Below, one piece after another: positions 41,907-52,549 of a DNA stretch of 64,000 nucleotides (positions within the stretch are counted from its first letter, which is position 1; each line of letters opens with the position of its first letter). Location of the stretch: the NCBI GenBank assembly GCA_023212645.1, contig JALBYC010000004.1, forward strand, positions 773,610-837,609. Reading direction: 5' to 3'. The notes under the pieces were generated by a model. The model ran no database searches. It was given only the letters and a program-made list of their open reading frames with translations, and was not told where the DNA came from. The stretch comes from Farysia itapuensis (Eukaryota; Basidiomycota; Ustilaginomycetes; Ustilaginales; Ustilaginaceae). Both the position numbers and the translations under genes were made by a program.

Positions 41907-44316
41907 ATGGCGTCCAACCAGGGACTTCGCTTTCAGAGGCCAGGAGATGCAGCTTTTGCAAAGGCAACCGCCAGTAAGGATGCTGCATCAGCTGCTGCGC
42001 TCAATTCGAGACGCAATGCGCTGCTGCAGGACCACACTCGCGCCCATCAGAAACCGGCCTGGTCACCATCCATGTCGGCTGCTTTTCGCTTTCTCATCAT
42101 GATTCGCGTCTCTTCCGCCATGTACTCCACTATCAACGACTGTGACGAGTCGTTCGGGTATTGGGAACCTCTTCATCTGCTCACCTTCTCGACCAAGACT
42201 TCGGCAGCGCCATTTCAGACGTGGGAGTATTCGCCTGAATTTGCCATTCGATCATGGGCATACGTGGTCCAATATGCGCCATTGACACGGACTCTTGTCT
42301 TTCTGGGTGTCGGAAAGCGTCAAGTGTTCTTCGCGGTCCGCTTGCTTCTTGCCTTCATCTCGACCATGGTAGAAGCTCGGTTTTACAAAGCTGTGGCAGA
42401 CACATTTAGTGCTCGAGTGGGTCGGTACTGTCTTGTCGCACTCGCCTGCAGCGCAGGTATGTTTGATGCGTCAACCGCGCTTCTCCCCTCTTCCTTTGTC
42501 ATGCATGCCACAACTCTGGCCTACTCTTTCTGGCTTTATCCGACTCGTCTGACAGCATCGGATCCTTCGACCCTCAGTGTGCCCACCCAGCGACCATTTC
42601 AGCCTTACCGTCTGCTAGGTGCAGCTCTCGCTTTTGCAACGGGCGCTTTGCTTGGTTGGCCGTATGCGCTCGTACTTGCGGTTCCCTTTGTGATCGAGCA
42701 TCTCTTTGTCAAGGCGGATGATGTGGTTGCACCTATGCGCACCCGCCAATGGGCCATCGCAAGGTGGTCGAGCGCCATTGGCGCTGCCTGCGTCGCTGCC
42801 ACAATTGCAGTGCCCATTTTTGGTATCGACACGCTGGCGTACGGCAAGTCGACATTCGTACCTCTCAACACGATTCTATACAACCTGTTGTCTCGCTCGC
42901 GCGGAGCTGGTCCGCAGCTGTACGGTACCGAACCATTTTCCTTCTACTTTGTCAACTTGGCCCTCAACTTCAACATCTTTTCCGTTCTCGCACTGTTGTC
43001 CTTGCCCCTGCTCGTACTTACTGCCGTCATTGATCCAAGAAGATTTCAGAGGCCTCTCAATCAACCGAGCAAATCTGACAAGGGTCATGCCCACGCTTCG
43101 CACCCGTCCAGGCTGTTTACCCTCGCCGTGCTCCGTCTCATCCCGTTCTACCTGTGGTTGGGAGTCCTGAGCGTTCAAGCGCACAAGGAAGAGAGATTCA
43201 TGTACCCTGCTTACCCGCTGCTTTGCTTGAACGCTGCAGTGTCGGTATATCTCCTGCGCTCGCTCGCCGAAGTCACTTTCGTCAAGGTCACCAAGTCTCC
43301 CTACAGAGTACGTATACTTCTCTCCCGTTGCTCCCTCGCCCAGATAGCTGACTCTACGTTGCGTAACACAGGCATCCAAGTCAACTTTGTTTACTACTTT
43401 GACAGCTACATTACTCTCAGTGGGTATCTTGCTAGGCGTATTGCGCACGGTCGGGCAATTAGCCCACTACCATGCTCCCTTTGATGTTCTCTTCCATTTC
43501 GAGGGTTACGAGCTGCCCAGAGTGGTTGCTCAGCATTTTCCTCACACTCTCAGCCCGGCGATTCAGGCACGTATCGCAAAAGGTCTCTCTCCAGTTGCTA
43601 CAGAAGCGGAGAAGGATCACAACGATCGCGGTTACGGTGCCGAGAACGCCGGGATTAGTCTTGTTCTCTCGATTGATCTGACGCCGCTGACGACTGAGTT
43701 GCAGGAGCCTATCAGGCTGTGCTATGGGAAAGAGTGGCACCGCTTTCCGACACATTTCCTCGTGCCGGCTGGCGTTCAGGTTGAATGGATCAAGAGCGAT
43801 TTCTCAGGCATTTTGCCCAAACATTTCGATATGCATGCCACCTCGCCCTTGCAGCAGCCTCATGAACCTGTTGCATCCTCGCTCGACGCGATGTTGGGCA
43901 AAATAGCTTGGCCATGGTCCCACATCACACGCGCACTACAGCCAGGATTCAACGATGTTAACCGAGAGGAACACGACCGATACGTTGACTTAGCGTCTTG
44001 TGACTATCTCATCGACCTCGATTATCCGCACCGCAATCTTGCAGACCATGAGCCGCGTCACGAGCCGCGCTACGCTGTCGATTCAGACCGCTTCCATCGC
44101 GTCTTCTGTCAGCCTTTCCTCGACGCCGAATACAGCCGTCCGACAAAAGACCCACGGGACTCAGTTGTTGCGAGAAGTGCTGCTCAAATGTCCGCTGCTC
44201 TCCATCGAGCCTTCTGGCTGCCCAAGTCCTGGCCAGGCAGCGCCAATCTCTATGGTGATTATTGTCTCTTACGGAACCGTCAAAGTCGATTCCACGATCA
44301 AGCAGACGAGGCCTAG
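41907..44316 (+). CDS. ALG9: Alpha-1,2-mannosyltransferase Alg9 (GT22)
   Basis: Two exons, 41907-43307 and 43372-44316, give 781 residues. The 64-bp intron sits within a membrane segment and joins in frame (SPYRASKSTLF...). The GT22 signature INDCDESFGYWEPLHLLTF near residue 75 contains the DE catalytic pair; AYPLLCLNAAVSVYLLRSL and KEERFMYPAYP are also family features. Many membrane segments are visible, followed by a C-terminal soluble domain of about 280 residues. In the ER membrane the enzyme adds the seventh and ninth mannose to the lipid-linked oligosaccharide using Dol-P-Man. It is longer than yeast Alg9 (about 555), mostly through the C-terminal part. It ends 82 bp before the convergent Orc1. 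Confidence 0.9.
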
Positions 44317-44398
44317 CACAACAATGCATTGCCCTTAGCCATTATCAAGTATAGCATGGCATTACGTATAACGAGCGGAAAGGTGTTGTGTGCGAAGG

Positions 44399-47209
44399 TC
44401 AGAGCATCTTGCGCAATCGTTCGTCGGGATCGTGCTCGAACGCTAGTCGGACCTCGTCTTCTTGGCATGCAAGCATGAGTCGAGCAAAGCCAGCCGCTCT
44501 GCCTGTGCCTGCGCCCTGTCCGACACAGATGATCAAGCCCAGACTGCAAAGGGCAGACAGAGGGGCGTTGAGCGAGACACTGTCCCACTCACTTGTTCCC
44601 TGACTGGAGCTTTCAGTAAGAGGCGCTCTGATGGCGTACATTCGCGATACTGCAGCATGATGTGCTGTGACGTCGCTCAGGTTTGCCTCGGCGAGTCCAG
44701 AGCGTCGAAGACAGCTGAGTAGACTCAAAAGCAGGATTTTGGCGTGTAGAGGTAGGGAAAGGATGTGTGACACTTTGCCACTCTTGACCATTGAATCTAG
44801 TACTGAGCGCATGTCCAAAATCGACACGGGTTTGGAAGGCGCTGTTGACATTGAAGAGCGTGCTTCCACCAGCTCAATGGCTCGTCTACAGACGTCCAGC
44901 ATACGTCGTGCATCACCTGAAACGTTGGAAACACGCTTCGAAACATAGATGATAGCGTCGAGGCTCATAACGTTTTCGCACCCTTGCGTCACTGCATCTG
45001 TCTGCGACACAGTTCCCTCTTCCCCTGCAGTCGCAATGCCGAGTCGTGACTTGACGATCTCGACAAGCTGACGATCAGTGTAAGGCATAAAGGTAATGCG
45101 TGTCATGCCGAGTCGACTGGCGACTTTGGCATTCAAGGTTCGCTCGGGCAGGTCCATGGTGTTTGCGACCGCAATGACGACTAAGCGCGAGCCACGGGTA
45201 TTTGGCCAATTGAACATGTTGTACATGACGTCTTGACGCGCAGTGACAAGCTGATCCAGTTCGTCCATCAGGACCACAGTCGCAGCTCTGCCTGGACCGG
45301 CACCTACTCCTGCGCCACCGTTGGTTCTTCCCCTACCGCCTGCAGCTCCGGAGAAGGTGGCACCTACTCGAGCAAAGTGGGATGAGAGATGTGCGAGAGC
45401 TGTTTTGGGCGCACGACGCTGTCCACCGCTGATGGCTGACCAGAGCAAGGTATACGCCTGAGACGCATCTGCCATCTTGATGCCATTGATTTCGACAAAA
45501 GAGAAGGGATTCATCTGATTCTGTTCTGCACGGAGGGTAAGTGCGCGAATTACCTCGCGTACTGTCGCTGTCTTTCCGGTTCCGGGCACGCCAGAGACAT
45601 ATACACAGCCGCCGATGCCCTCTTCCACTGCATCTTCGACGCAAGCCATGATTTCTTCGTACTGGTCCTCTCGGCATGGCAGATGATCCGGCGTTGCACC
45701 AACGTGCAGCAGCCGTTTAGCTCGTTGGTAAGGCGTTAGCGTCTTGACTTGATCTTGAGACATTAGGGACAATTGCGTTGGGCGAGCAGGCAAGGACGGG
45801 TGTGGCAAACTGCGTGCCTTGATTCCCATCAATCTCGCCTTCGAACGGGGAGTGACTTGCGCTTTCGCTGGACTCGCCAGGACGCCCCCACTCTGTGACG
45901 TGTCGAGGAGTCGACGCTTGGTAGGCGTCATGGGAAAGCCCTCTGTGGGCAGTAGACGTCGCTTTGAGGGCGTGTTAGGAATTCTGGGTTCGAAATCGTC
46001 ATCGCTACCACCGTCTCTTGAAATGCTGTACTGACTGCCTTCGTTGTCCGAAGAATCGGGCGTGTCAAGCAGCTTTGGTTTGACAAGCAAGTTGTCCTCG
46101 ACCTGGAATTCGTCTCCGCTCTGGAAAGAGTCATCCGATGCCACCTCTGAGTCTGAATGAAAAGCGTTGGGCCGACGATTGTACTTGCGTTTAGTGGGAG
46201 CGATACCAGCAGACAGGTGCTCTGAGGCTCGGGGTCGGCCCGGCTTACGCTTCGGCACTTGACCTGCCTCGTCTGCCTCAAGGATGGAAGTCGAACGAGC
46301 TCTGCGGTCCGACTGAAGAGAAGTTTGAGCTGATGAGGACGACGGCGTGCCTTGTTCGGCCTGCTCCACGAGATCCTTGACGCCTTGGCCTATCGAAGTA
46401 GAAATGTCGGACGAATCATCTTTCAGGTCCCATCCTGCGCCCTGAACACCCTTGGTCACCAGCTTGGACCAGTCAATTCTCCAGAACAGCTCTCTGTTGG
46501 GGTCCACGGCCCGTTCGCAAAAGAGGTGAAGAGGATACGACTTGTTCTTGTGTGATGTATGCGTTGTTGACATGGGTGGCTTTTTCTTTGCACTTCCGTT
46601 CTGCGTTATTGTGCTGCTTTCACCAGCACTCTTTATCGCTTGCATGCATGCAGTCTGGTTTGAATGGATGTTGACTTTGGCGATGACTTCTTCGACCCCA
46701 AAGGAGTAGTCGTGCAGTGAGGGCCCAGCCTCAAAAGTATCGTTGGTTGGCCCAGTCCTGGTGCTCGTCTTTGTCTGACGGCGACCTCCGGAAGCCTTGT
46801 GGGTATAGTAGATTTCATGTCGGTTGGTGATCCCTGCCATGCGCTTCTTTGCCATTGTCGACATCCATTCTGGCCAATGTAGTAAACGACATACGCCAAA
46901 GATCTTTTCGTCGTTATCATCCTGATCCGTCCAAAGATGCGTGAGCACACCAACCAGTGGCGCCTGATACGATGACGGAAGATAGATGACATCGCCTATG
47001 CGGAACTCTTCGGCTTCTTTCAATGCTTCTGTCGAGGGTTGCGGAGGTGCATCGTCGTCGGACAACTCTGGTTCAGAGTCCGGCACAGTGTCTGGCGGTG
47101 CTCGCGGTGTTCGTCTGAAAGCTTTGTAGTGAGTCGAAGTCTTAGTCTCGGAAGTAGCAACTGCCTCCAGAGGCAGAAACGAGTAGCTCTGGTGCTTGCT
47201 CTGGGACAT
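44399..47209 (-). CDS. ORC1: Origin recognition complex subunit 1
   Basis: Intronless, 936 residues from ATG 47207-47209. An N-terminal BAH domain (about 50-215; EEFRIGDVIYLPSS, GVCRLLHWPEWM) is followed by a basic, disordered linker. The AAA+ module begins around residue 520: TPYQRAKRLLHVGATPDHLP, Walker A GVPGTGKTA, Walker B VVLMDELDQLV, then MTRITFMPYTDRQLVEIVKS. A winged-helix domain closes the protein. The BAH domain binds nucleosomes and the ATPase drives ORC assembly on origins. The linker contains SKRRLLPTEGFPMTPTKRRL-type basic patches with TP sites, likely CDK targets. The divergent kinase gene starts 172 bp away. Confidence 0.93.
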   Translation of the reverse strand: MSQSKHQSYSFLPLEAVATSETKTSTHYKAFRRTPRAPPDTVPDSEPELSDDDAPPQPSTEALKEAEEFRIGDVIYLPSSYQAPLVGVLTHLWTDQDDNDEKIFGVCRLLHWPEWMSTMAKKRMAGITNRHEIYYTHKASGGRRQTKTSTRTGPTNDTFEAGPSLHDYSFGVEEVIAKVNIHSNQTACMQAIKSAGESSTITQNGSAKKKPPMSTTHTSHKNKSYPLHLFCERAVDPNRELFWRIDWSKLVTKGVQGAGWDLKDDSSDISTSIGQGVKDLVEQAEQGTPSSSSAQTSLQSDRRARSTSILEADEAGQVPKRKPGRPRASEHLSAGIAPTKRKYNRRPNAFHSDSEVASDDSFQSGDEFQVEDNLLVKPKLLDTPDSSDNEGSQYSISRDGGSDDDFEPRIPNTPSKRRLLPTEGFPMTPTKRRLLDTSQSGGVLASPAKAQVTPRSKARLMGIKARSLPHPSLPARPTQLSLMSQDQVKTLTPYQRAKRLLHVGATPDHLPCREDQYEEIMACVEDAVEEGIGGCVYVSGVPGTGKTATVREVIRALTLRAEQNQMNPFSFVEINGIKMADASQAYTLLWSAISGGQRRAPKTALAHLSSHFARVGATFSGAAGGRGRTNGGAGVGAGPGRAATVVLMDELDQLVTARQDVMYNMFNWPNTRGSRLVVIAVANTMDLPERTLNAKVASRLGMTRITFMPYTDRQLVEIVKSRLGIATAGEEGTVSQTDAVTQGCENVMSLDAIIYVSKRVSNVSGDARRMLDVCRRAIELVEARSSMSTAPSKPVSILDMRSVLDSMVKSGKVSHILSLPLHAKILLLSLLSCLRRSGLAEANLSDVTAHHAAVSRMYAIRAPLTESSSQGTSEWDSVSLNAPLSALCSLGLIICVGQGAGTGRAAGFARLMLACQEDEVRLAFEHDPDERLRKML

Positions 47210-47381
47210 GACTTGCGTTACCAACTACCAATGCGCACTGGAAGGAAGGTATCGACGCTCTCCGCCCTCTCCGCTCTTCCGGTCGAAGATGGGATGTCCG
47301 ACTCCCGAATTCCGAGTATTCCGAGTCACTTTTCGATGGCGCACAAACCAGACATACACCACTGACCGTGCTCAGACGACA
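47210..47381. promoter_or_regulatory. 172-bp bidirectional promoter, ORC1 / mitochondrial kinase
   Basis: The start codons of two divergent genes are only 172 bp apart, so both promoters and 5' UTRs must fit here. The palindromic-looking ATTCCGAGTATTCCGAGT direct repeat (about 47308-47325) is the only notable motif. No TATA box is seen. Confidence 0.6.
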
Positions 47382-48944
47382 ATGTCCATAGCAGCGTCGT
47401 CTTCGATCCGGGTGATGCGCATAGCGCTCAGTCCAGGTCGCAAGTCAGCTCTCTATGGTGGAAGCAGTGGTAGCGCGAGAGCATTGTCGTGCTCGTCAAA
47501 ATGGTCCGAGCATCGCTATTATCCTCCCCCAGAACCGTTTGGTGCAACAGACACCTTCAGCACCGTTGATCCGTCCCCCTTTTCCACCTTCGGAGCATCG
47601 CCAGACCTCTTGACACACTACTTGTCGCTACAGCCAGCGCCGCTAACGTTGCGTCAGTTAATGGCACAGGGAAGCAAGCCTGGCCAGCCATTGCGTCCAG
47701 ATCAATTACTGCTGTCCGCTCAACACACTCAGCGAGAGCTGCCCATTCGGCTTGCAAGAAGAGTCGGCGGCTTCCGTGCGCTTCCCTTTATCGTCGGAAG
47801 TAACCCTTTCGTTTCCAAGATCGCACGCCTGTATGCCTCGAGCTTTGAGACGATAGCTACGTTTGGACCTATCAAGACCCAGGAGGACAATCTCAAATTC
47901 ACCGCGGTCATCGAGGACCTCGTATCCGCCCATGCTCAGAACATTCCAACGCTCGCGAGAGGCTTTCAAGAATCGCGCAAGTACATGGATGCCAAACAGA
48001 TCTCGGCCTTTTTGGACGCAGCTATCCACTCACGGATCGCTATTCGCATGATCGCCGAACAGCATCTTGCCCTATCAGCGACTTCACAAGATCTAGGCCA
48101 TATTCATCCTAACACTTCCAACAACATCTATAAAAAGGACACGGATGAACATCACGAGAGTCCACTTGATCCAGATTTACCTCCGGAAGGTACTGCCTCT
48201 GATGGACACCACAAGTATGGCTCTCCTACGGCTGTTGGAATCATCGAGACTCAATTGAGTCCCGCTCGTATGACGCGTATGTGTGCTGCTTTTGTCAAGG
48301 ATCTTTGCGAAGGCACACTGGGTTCTGCGCCTGATCTTGTTCTCGAGGGTGATCTCGACGTCACCTACACTGGCGTTCCTGTTCATCTGGAATACGTCAT
48401 GACCGAGCTTCTCAAGAACTCCTATCGCGCAACTACAGAGAACTTTTTCAAGCGTCAGCAACAGCAGCAGTCAAATGGACGCTATCGCAGCTCGAGCCGT
48501 GGTCAAGATAGTGATACGATGCCACCGGTCATTGTGAGCATCGCGCAGTCCGCAAACCATGTCTCACTGCGTATCCGCGACCAGGGTGGCGGAATCTCAC
48601 CCTCGAATTTGCCTCACGTCTTCAGCTATGCCTTCACCACCGCCACGGATGGGTCTGGGGAGAAGGACGAGATGCAAGAAGCGGAGGATTCGGGCGGCGG
48701 TCCTTATGCAATGCAAGCCGTAGGTGGGACAGGTGGAGACGCCTTGGCAGAGATGGGCAAAATGGGCCTCGCTTCCGGCCTAGGCACCCTGGCCGGCCTT
48801 GGCTACGGCCTGCCCATGGCTCGAATCTATGCAGAATACTGGAAGAACGATTCTGCGCTTGACCTCGTCTCCCTCTACGGTCACGGATGCGACACGTTCG
48901 TCAAATTGCCCAGACACATTGAACTCTCCAATACCGTGATCTGA
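47382..48944 (+). CDS. Mitochondrial dehydrogenase kinase (PDK/BCKDK family)
   Basis: Intronless, 520 residues from ATG 47382. The N-terminus is Arg/Ser-rich without acids (SSIRVMRIALSPGRKSALYG), a mitochondrial presequence. The helical domain holds LARRVGGFRALPFIVGSNPF. The GHKL ATP site holds the E/N box YVMTELLKNSYRAT, the G1 box IRDQGGGISP and the G2 box GLGYGLPMARIYAEYW. The family phosphorylates and inactivates the E1 subunit of pyruvate or branched-chain keto-acid dehydrogenase; I cannot tell which one. Two low-complexity insertions occur: one near residue 255-285 and a Gly-rich one before the G2 box (GTGGDALAEMGKMGLASGLG). Both are larger than usual. Confidence 0.88.
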   Translation: MSIAASSSIRVMRIALSPGRKSALYGGSSGSARALSCSSKWSEHRYYPPPEPFGATDTFSTVDPSPFSTFGASPDLLTHYLSLQPAPLTLRQLMAQGSKPGQPLRPDQLLLSAQHTQRELPIRLARRVGGFRALPFIVGSNPFVSKIARLYASSFETIATFGPIKTQEDNLKFTAVIEDLVSAHAQNIPTLARGFQESRKYMDAKQISAFLDAAIHSRIAIRMIAEQHLALSATSQDLGHIHPNTSNNIYKKDTDEHHESPLDPDLPPEGTASDGHHKYGSPTAVGIIETQLSPARMTRMCAAFVKDLCEGTLGSAPDLVLEGDLDVTYTGVPVHLEYVMTELLKNSYRATTENFFKRQQQQQSNGRYRSSSRGQDSDTMPPVIVSIAQSANHVSLRIRDQGGGISPSNLPHVFSYAFTTATDGSGEKDEMQEAEDSGGGPYAMQAVGGTGGDALAEMGKMGLASGLGTLAGLGYGLPMARIYAEYWKNDSALDLVSLYGHGCDTFVKLPRHIELSNTVI

Positions 48945-49152
48945 TCCTTTGTCACTTGTTCACCACTGTATTTGTAGCTAGCTCACCATCATATGCATAC
49001 TGAAATTGTCGAAAATCACATTAGGGGTGTCACAAATGAGTTGCCATCTGCGCGTGTAGTGTTAAGCGAAACTAGCCGATCGAGAAGGGGGAGAGAATAC
49101 AAGGGAAAGGACTGGTGGAGTGAAAGGTGAGTAGCTGATGTGGGCAGCTTTC

Positions 49153-50143
49153 TTAGTCCTTCTTGCCAAGAGGCACGACGGGCAGAGTAAAGTACGAGTT
49201 GGTAGGCGACAAGAAAGAAGCAACGCCAAGATAGTATCCCGAGAAGCCCGTGATGATTCCGGTAGCGCCACCTGCGGTCTGGAGATGAGCGTTGCCAGAG
49301 TAGTAGAAAGAGCCGAGCAGGATGAACGTCACCCAAAGCCAGAAGATCAAGTTGAAGAGAGCAACCGAACCTCGTGCAGAGGCAATGAGGTAGATAGTAG
49401 TGATACCGAACCAAACCCACAGGAAGAGTCCGATAGCACTTGTCTCCTGAGAGGCATAGGGAGAGGCAGCGTTGTACAGGTTAGGCTGGCCGTTGTAAGT
49501 GCCGCTGAAGCCAAAGAAGGGGATCTGTAGAGAAAACGAGCCGCGGTCAATTTTGTTTTCTTTTGTGCACAAGGCCGATTTTACTACGTACCAGGATCAT
49601 GGAGAAGCCCCACCAGAAGCAGCCGAAAGAGACGAATACGGTAGCACCGAATGTGTTACCACAGGCAAACTCCCAAAGTCCGGCCAGGAATTGACCAAGA
49701 CCACCGTACGCAAGTGCGAATCCAATGATAGCATTGGGAATGGTAATGCCACGAACACCAACGTTGAACAACGAAAGCAGGAGCGTGGTGGTCGAGAAAC
49801 CGAACACTAAGGAGCACAAGAGGATCAATTAGTACGAGCGCGTTCAGGTATCAGGGCCCTACATTTGTGTTTACTTACCACCAAGGGGAAGAGGGTTGGC
49901 AATTCGTCGGTGCGAACTGGCGATAGCAATGAGGTCGTCATCGGCAAAGTGACCACCTGGCGTCAAGGTTCGGCTCAGATTCTGTCCACCCTGTCCACCG
50001 CCGTTGTAGTGGGGAGCTTGATGGGGGAAGCCCTTCTGGAAGCCTTTCTCGCCGTTCTGCTCATGGGTGCCGTTGGTAACGTGGCCTCCCTCGACATCTG
50101 TTGCGTGGTGCTGAGCACCGTTTCCGTTGGTGACTTCCGCCAT
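49153..50143 (-). CDS. Acetate transporter family protein (GPR1/FUN34/YaaH, Ato-like) 1
   Basis: Three exons, 49879-50143, 49592-49806 and 49153-49524; 852 nt, 283 residues, with GT-AG introns of 72 and 67 bp. The N-terminus is long, soluble and Gly/His-rich, with RTLTPGGH and RRIANPLPLG, the family NPxPLG motif that lines the channel entrance. Six membrane segments follow, including NAIIGFALAYGGLGQFLAGL and GATVFVSFGCFWWGFSMIL. Members move acetate or ammonium across the plasma membrane. The paralogue lies divergently 1056 bp away. Compared with it this copy has an 18-residue-longer leader and keeps the PLG sequence intact. Confidence 0.92.
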
Positions 50144-51199
50144 TGTTGTGATTTGAGTGCTTAGGGGGATGGATGGAGGAGGGAAAAAGGGATTAGATGA
50201 TGGTCAAGAGGATAGTGATGGGAGGAGTGAGGAGAAACAGGCGGTCACGGGCGTCGACTGAAGCTGGCGCTCGATACAGGGAACTGAGCACCGGCCATAG
50301 GATCCTGATGGCCACTTTACCCCCCCACACGCTCTGGCGTGTTTTGGCGGGCCTCGGCTATCACTTAGCCAAGCAGTCCTCCCACCACCACAACAAAGGC
50401 GGAAAAAGCGGGGGAAACCTGACACACAATTCGGCGACCATCGACATGCAGCGCGCGTAAAGATGCATACTCAGATCTACAGGTCTTACTGCATGGGCCC
50501 GGGCCCGTAGACACTTGAATTCCGGATCAGCAATCGTGAAGGCCTAGTGCAGTTGGAAAATAGGTGGAGTGTGTTGACATGTACGCTACTTTGCCTTGCC
50601 GAGCCGCGGAGAGAAAAGCAGCACGGAAGGTGCGGGGTAACAATTTACAAGCCCGAATGCAGCCAAAATGACGTGTAATCACGACCATGTCGCGCTATAT
50701 AGAATAATGAAAATGAAGGCTTCTCCGCTGATCTGGCAATCCTTACCACTCTCGCGCCACTTGGCATAAGCATGTGACCTTTTCTTTGTTGCGCGATACT
50801 TGGTGAGAGGCGAGACACAATAATGGGCCTCACTGAGTTTGGCCATCCTGGCGGTAATTGAATTCGCTCTAATCGTGGCCGAGCGTGCCGAGATCGAAAG
50901 CCTCAATGCGTGCAGATACTTGCATGGTGACGGCGACTGAGCCCAAAACTAGTTTCCGCGTCCCCCGGCTCTGTTGTGTTTTGGATCTGCCCAGCTTACC
51001 CCACAGGACATGGGTGGCTAGACAACACGCCCCGCCGCGCATCTTTGTCCCGTCCAAGCGGACTGGCACAGGATCTAACCGGCTTGGCTCGCTGCTCCAT
51101 CTCCTGCTTTCGTCTGTTTGCTCATCACCACCACCACCATCTTTGACCTTTCCATCCAAGCCCTTTCCCCTCTTCTCCCATCTCCCATTGCAAACAAAG
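50144..51199. promoter_or_regulatory. 1056-bp shared upstream region of two acetate-transporter genes
   Basis: Separates two divergent paralogues, so it may hold common control sites for growth on acetate or similar carbon sources. It contains a 12-bp perfect palindrome GGGCCCGGGCCC at 50495-50506 and a pyrimidine-rich stretch just before the right-hand start codon. No gene of its own is supported. Confidence 0.5.
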
Positions 51200-52110
51200 A
51201 TGTCCTACAAACACCCAACGCTCAAGCAGCAATTTGGTCTGGAGAAGGACCCCAACTCGGGCGAACATGTAACGACTTCCAAGGGTCACAAGCTCACTCG
51301 AACCATTACTCCTGGAGGACACGATGTTGACTCGTCCCAGCCTGGTTTCCCTGTCTACCACCGCAGGATTGCAAAGTGAGTACAATTTCCGCAAGCGTGA
51401 TCTCTGAGCAATTGCTGATGCTCTGCGCTTCTACTTAGCCCTTTCCCTCTGCTCTGCATTGCTACGGGCGCGAGTCTGCTTTTCTTGGGTGCCCTGCTCG
51501 TCCAGGTCCGAGGCATTACCAACCCGTCAATCTGTAAGTTTGTCGGTTTGCTTAGCATGGTGAAGAAACGAGACTGACCATGCTCACGATGATTCACATT
51601 GTTATAGACCTCATTATTGCTCTTCCGCTCGGCATGATTGGCAACTTTGTCGCCTGCATGTTCTCGTTTGCTGAAGGATCGACCTTCATGGCCACAATCT
51701 GTGGAACTCTTGCTGGATTGTTCGGCGGTACTGGCTTCCTCTTCCTGCCCTGGACCGGAATTCAGGCTTCTTACCTGGGTGGAGCCGAAAACCAACTACT
51801 CGGACTGGCAGAGTACTACAAGGCAGCTGCCATGGTCAACTTTGTGGCTATGATCCCCATCTTTATCATTCTTCTGGCTTCCTTCCGAACCTCGGTGCCC
51901 GTGGCGAACTCGGCTCTGTTTATCGTGATTGCCCTTATCCTTGTCGGCTCTGGATACATCACTGGTGTCCCCAACCAGACCATCCTCACCGCCAGTGGTG
52001 CATTCTTCATGATGACCGGCATTTTGCTCTGGTACGCCGCCCTTTCCGTCATGCTTGCCGAAGAAGGAGTCAACTTCCTTCCCGTCTTCCCTCTTCCCCG
52101 AATCGAGTAA
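51200..52110 (+). CDS. Acetate transporter family protein (Ato-like) 2
   Basis: Three exons, 51200-51375, 51439-51533 and 51608-52110; 774 nt, 257 residues. It has the same leader signature as its neighbour (RTITPGGHDVDSSQPGFPVY, then HRRIANP) and six membrane segments. The family NPxPLG motif here reads NPFPLL, lacking the Gly, which could alter substrate or gating. Other segments: NFVACMFSFAEGSTFMATIC and GTGFLFLPWTGIQASYLGG. The intron positions are close to but not the same as those of the neighbour (first intron about six codons apart). The pair probably arose by an inverted duplication that is not recent. Confidence 0.9.
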
Positions 52111-52549
52111 GAGGATGATCGGACTGGCCCACGATAGGTCTTTGCTGTACCCTACATGTTTCGACTTGAATCCCCATTCCCTACTCTTTCTTGACGGCCC
52201 ATTTGCTCATAAAGTAGTGCAGCCATCGTCTACCACTTTCCATACCTCACGCTCCGCTGTAATCTCAACTACGCCCCATTTTTCTTGGACAGTGTGATGA
52301 CTGACATGGGTCCATACTGAGAAAGACGATTACATGCAAGTCAAGCCGGTTCCTTCTTGGACTGTATCCCCGGAGCGAGTTTGATAAGCAGACACGAAGA
52401 ACACTCGGGAGAAGATTGACACCGGCTAATAAAGCATTTACGACTCCCGAATTTAGCGCCCGACTTTCTTTGCACAATTGCACACTTTCATTTCCTTACA
52501 TTGACAGAGGTCGACTCAATTGTCCGGCATTGGAGAAGCAAGCGTAAGG
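52111..52549. other. Intergenic region between Ato-like 2 and the decarboxylase
   Basis: Tandem orientation; presumably terminator of the first gene and promoter of the second. No additional frame or motif of note. Confidence 0.5.
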
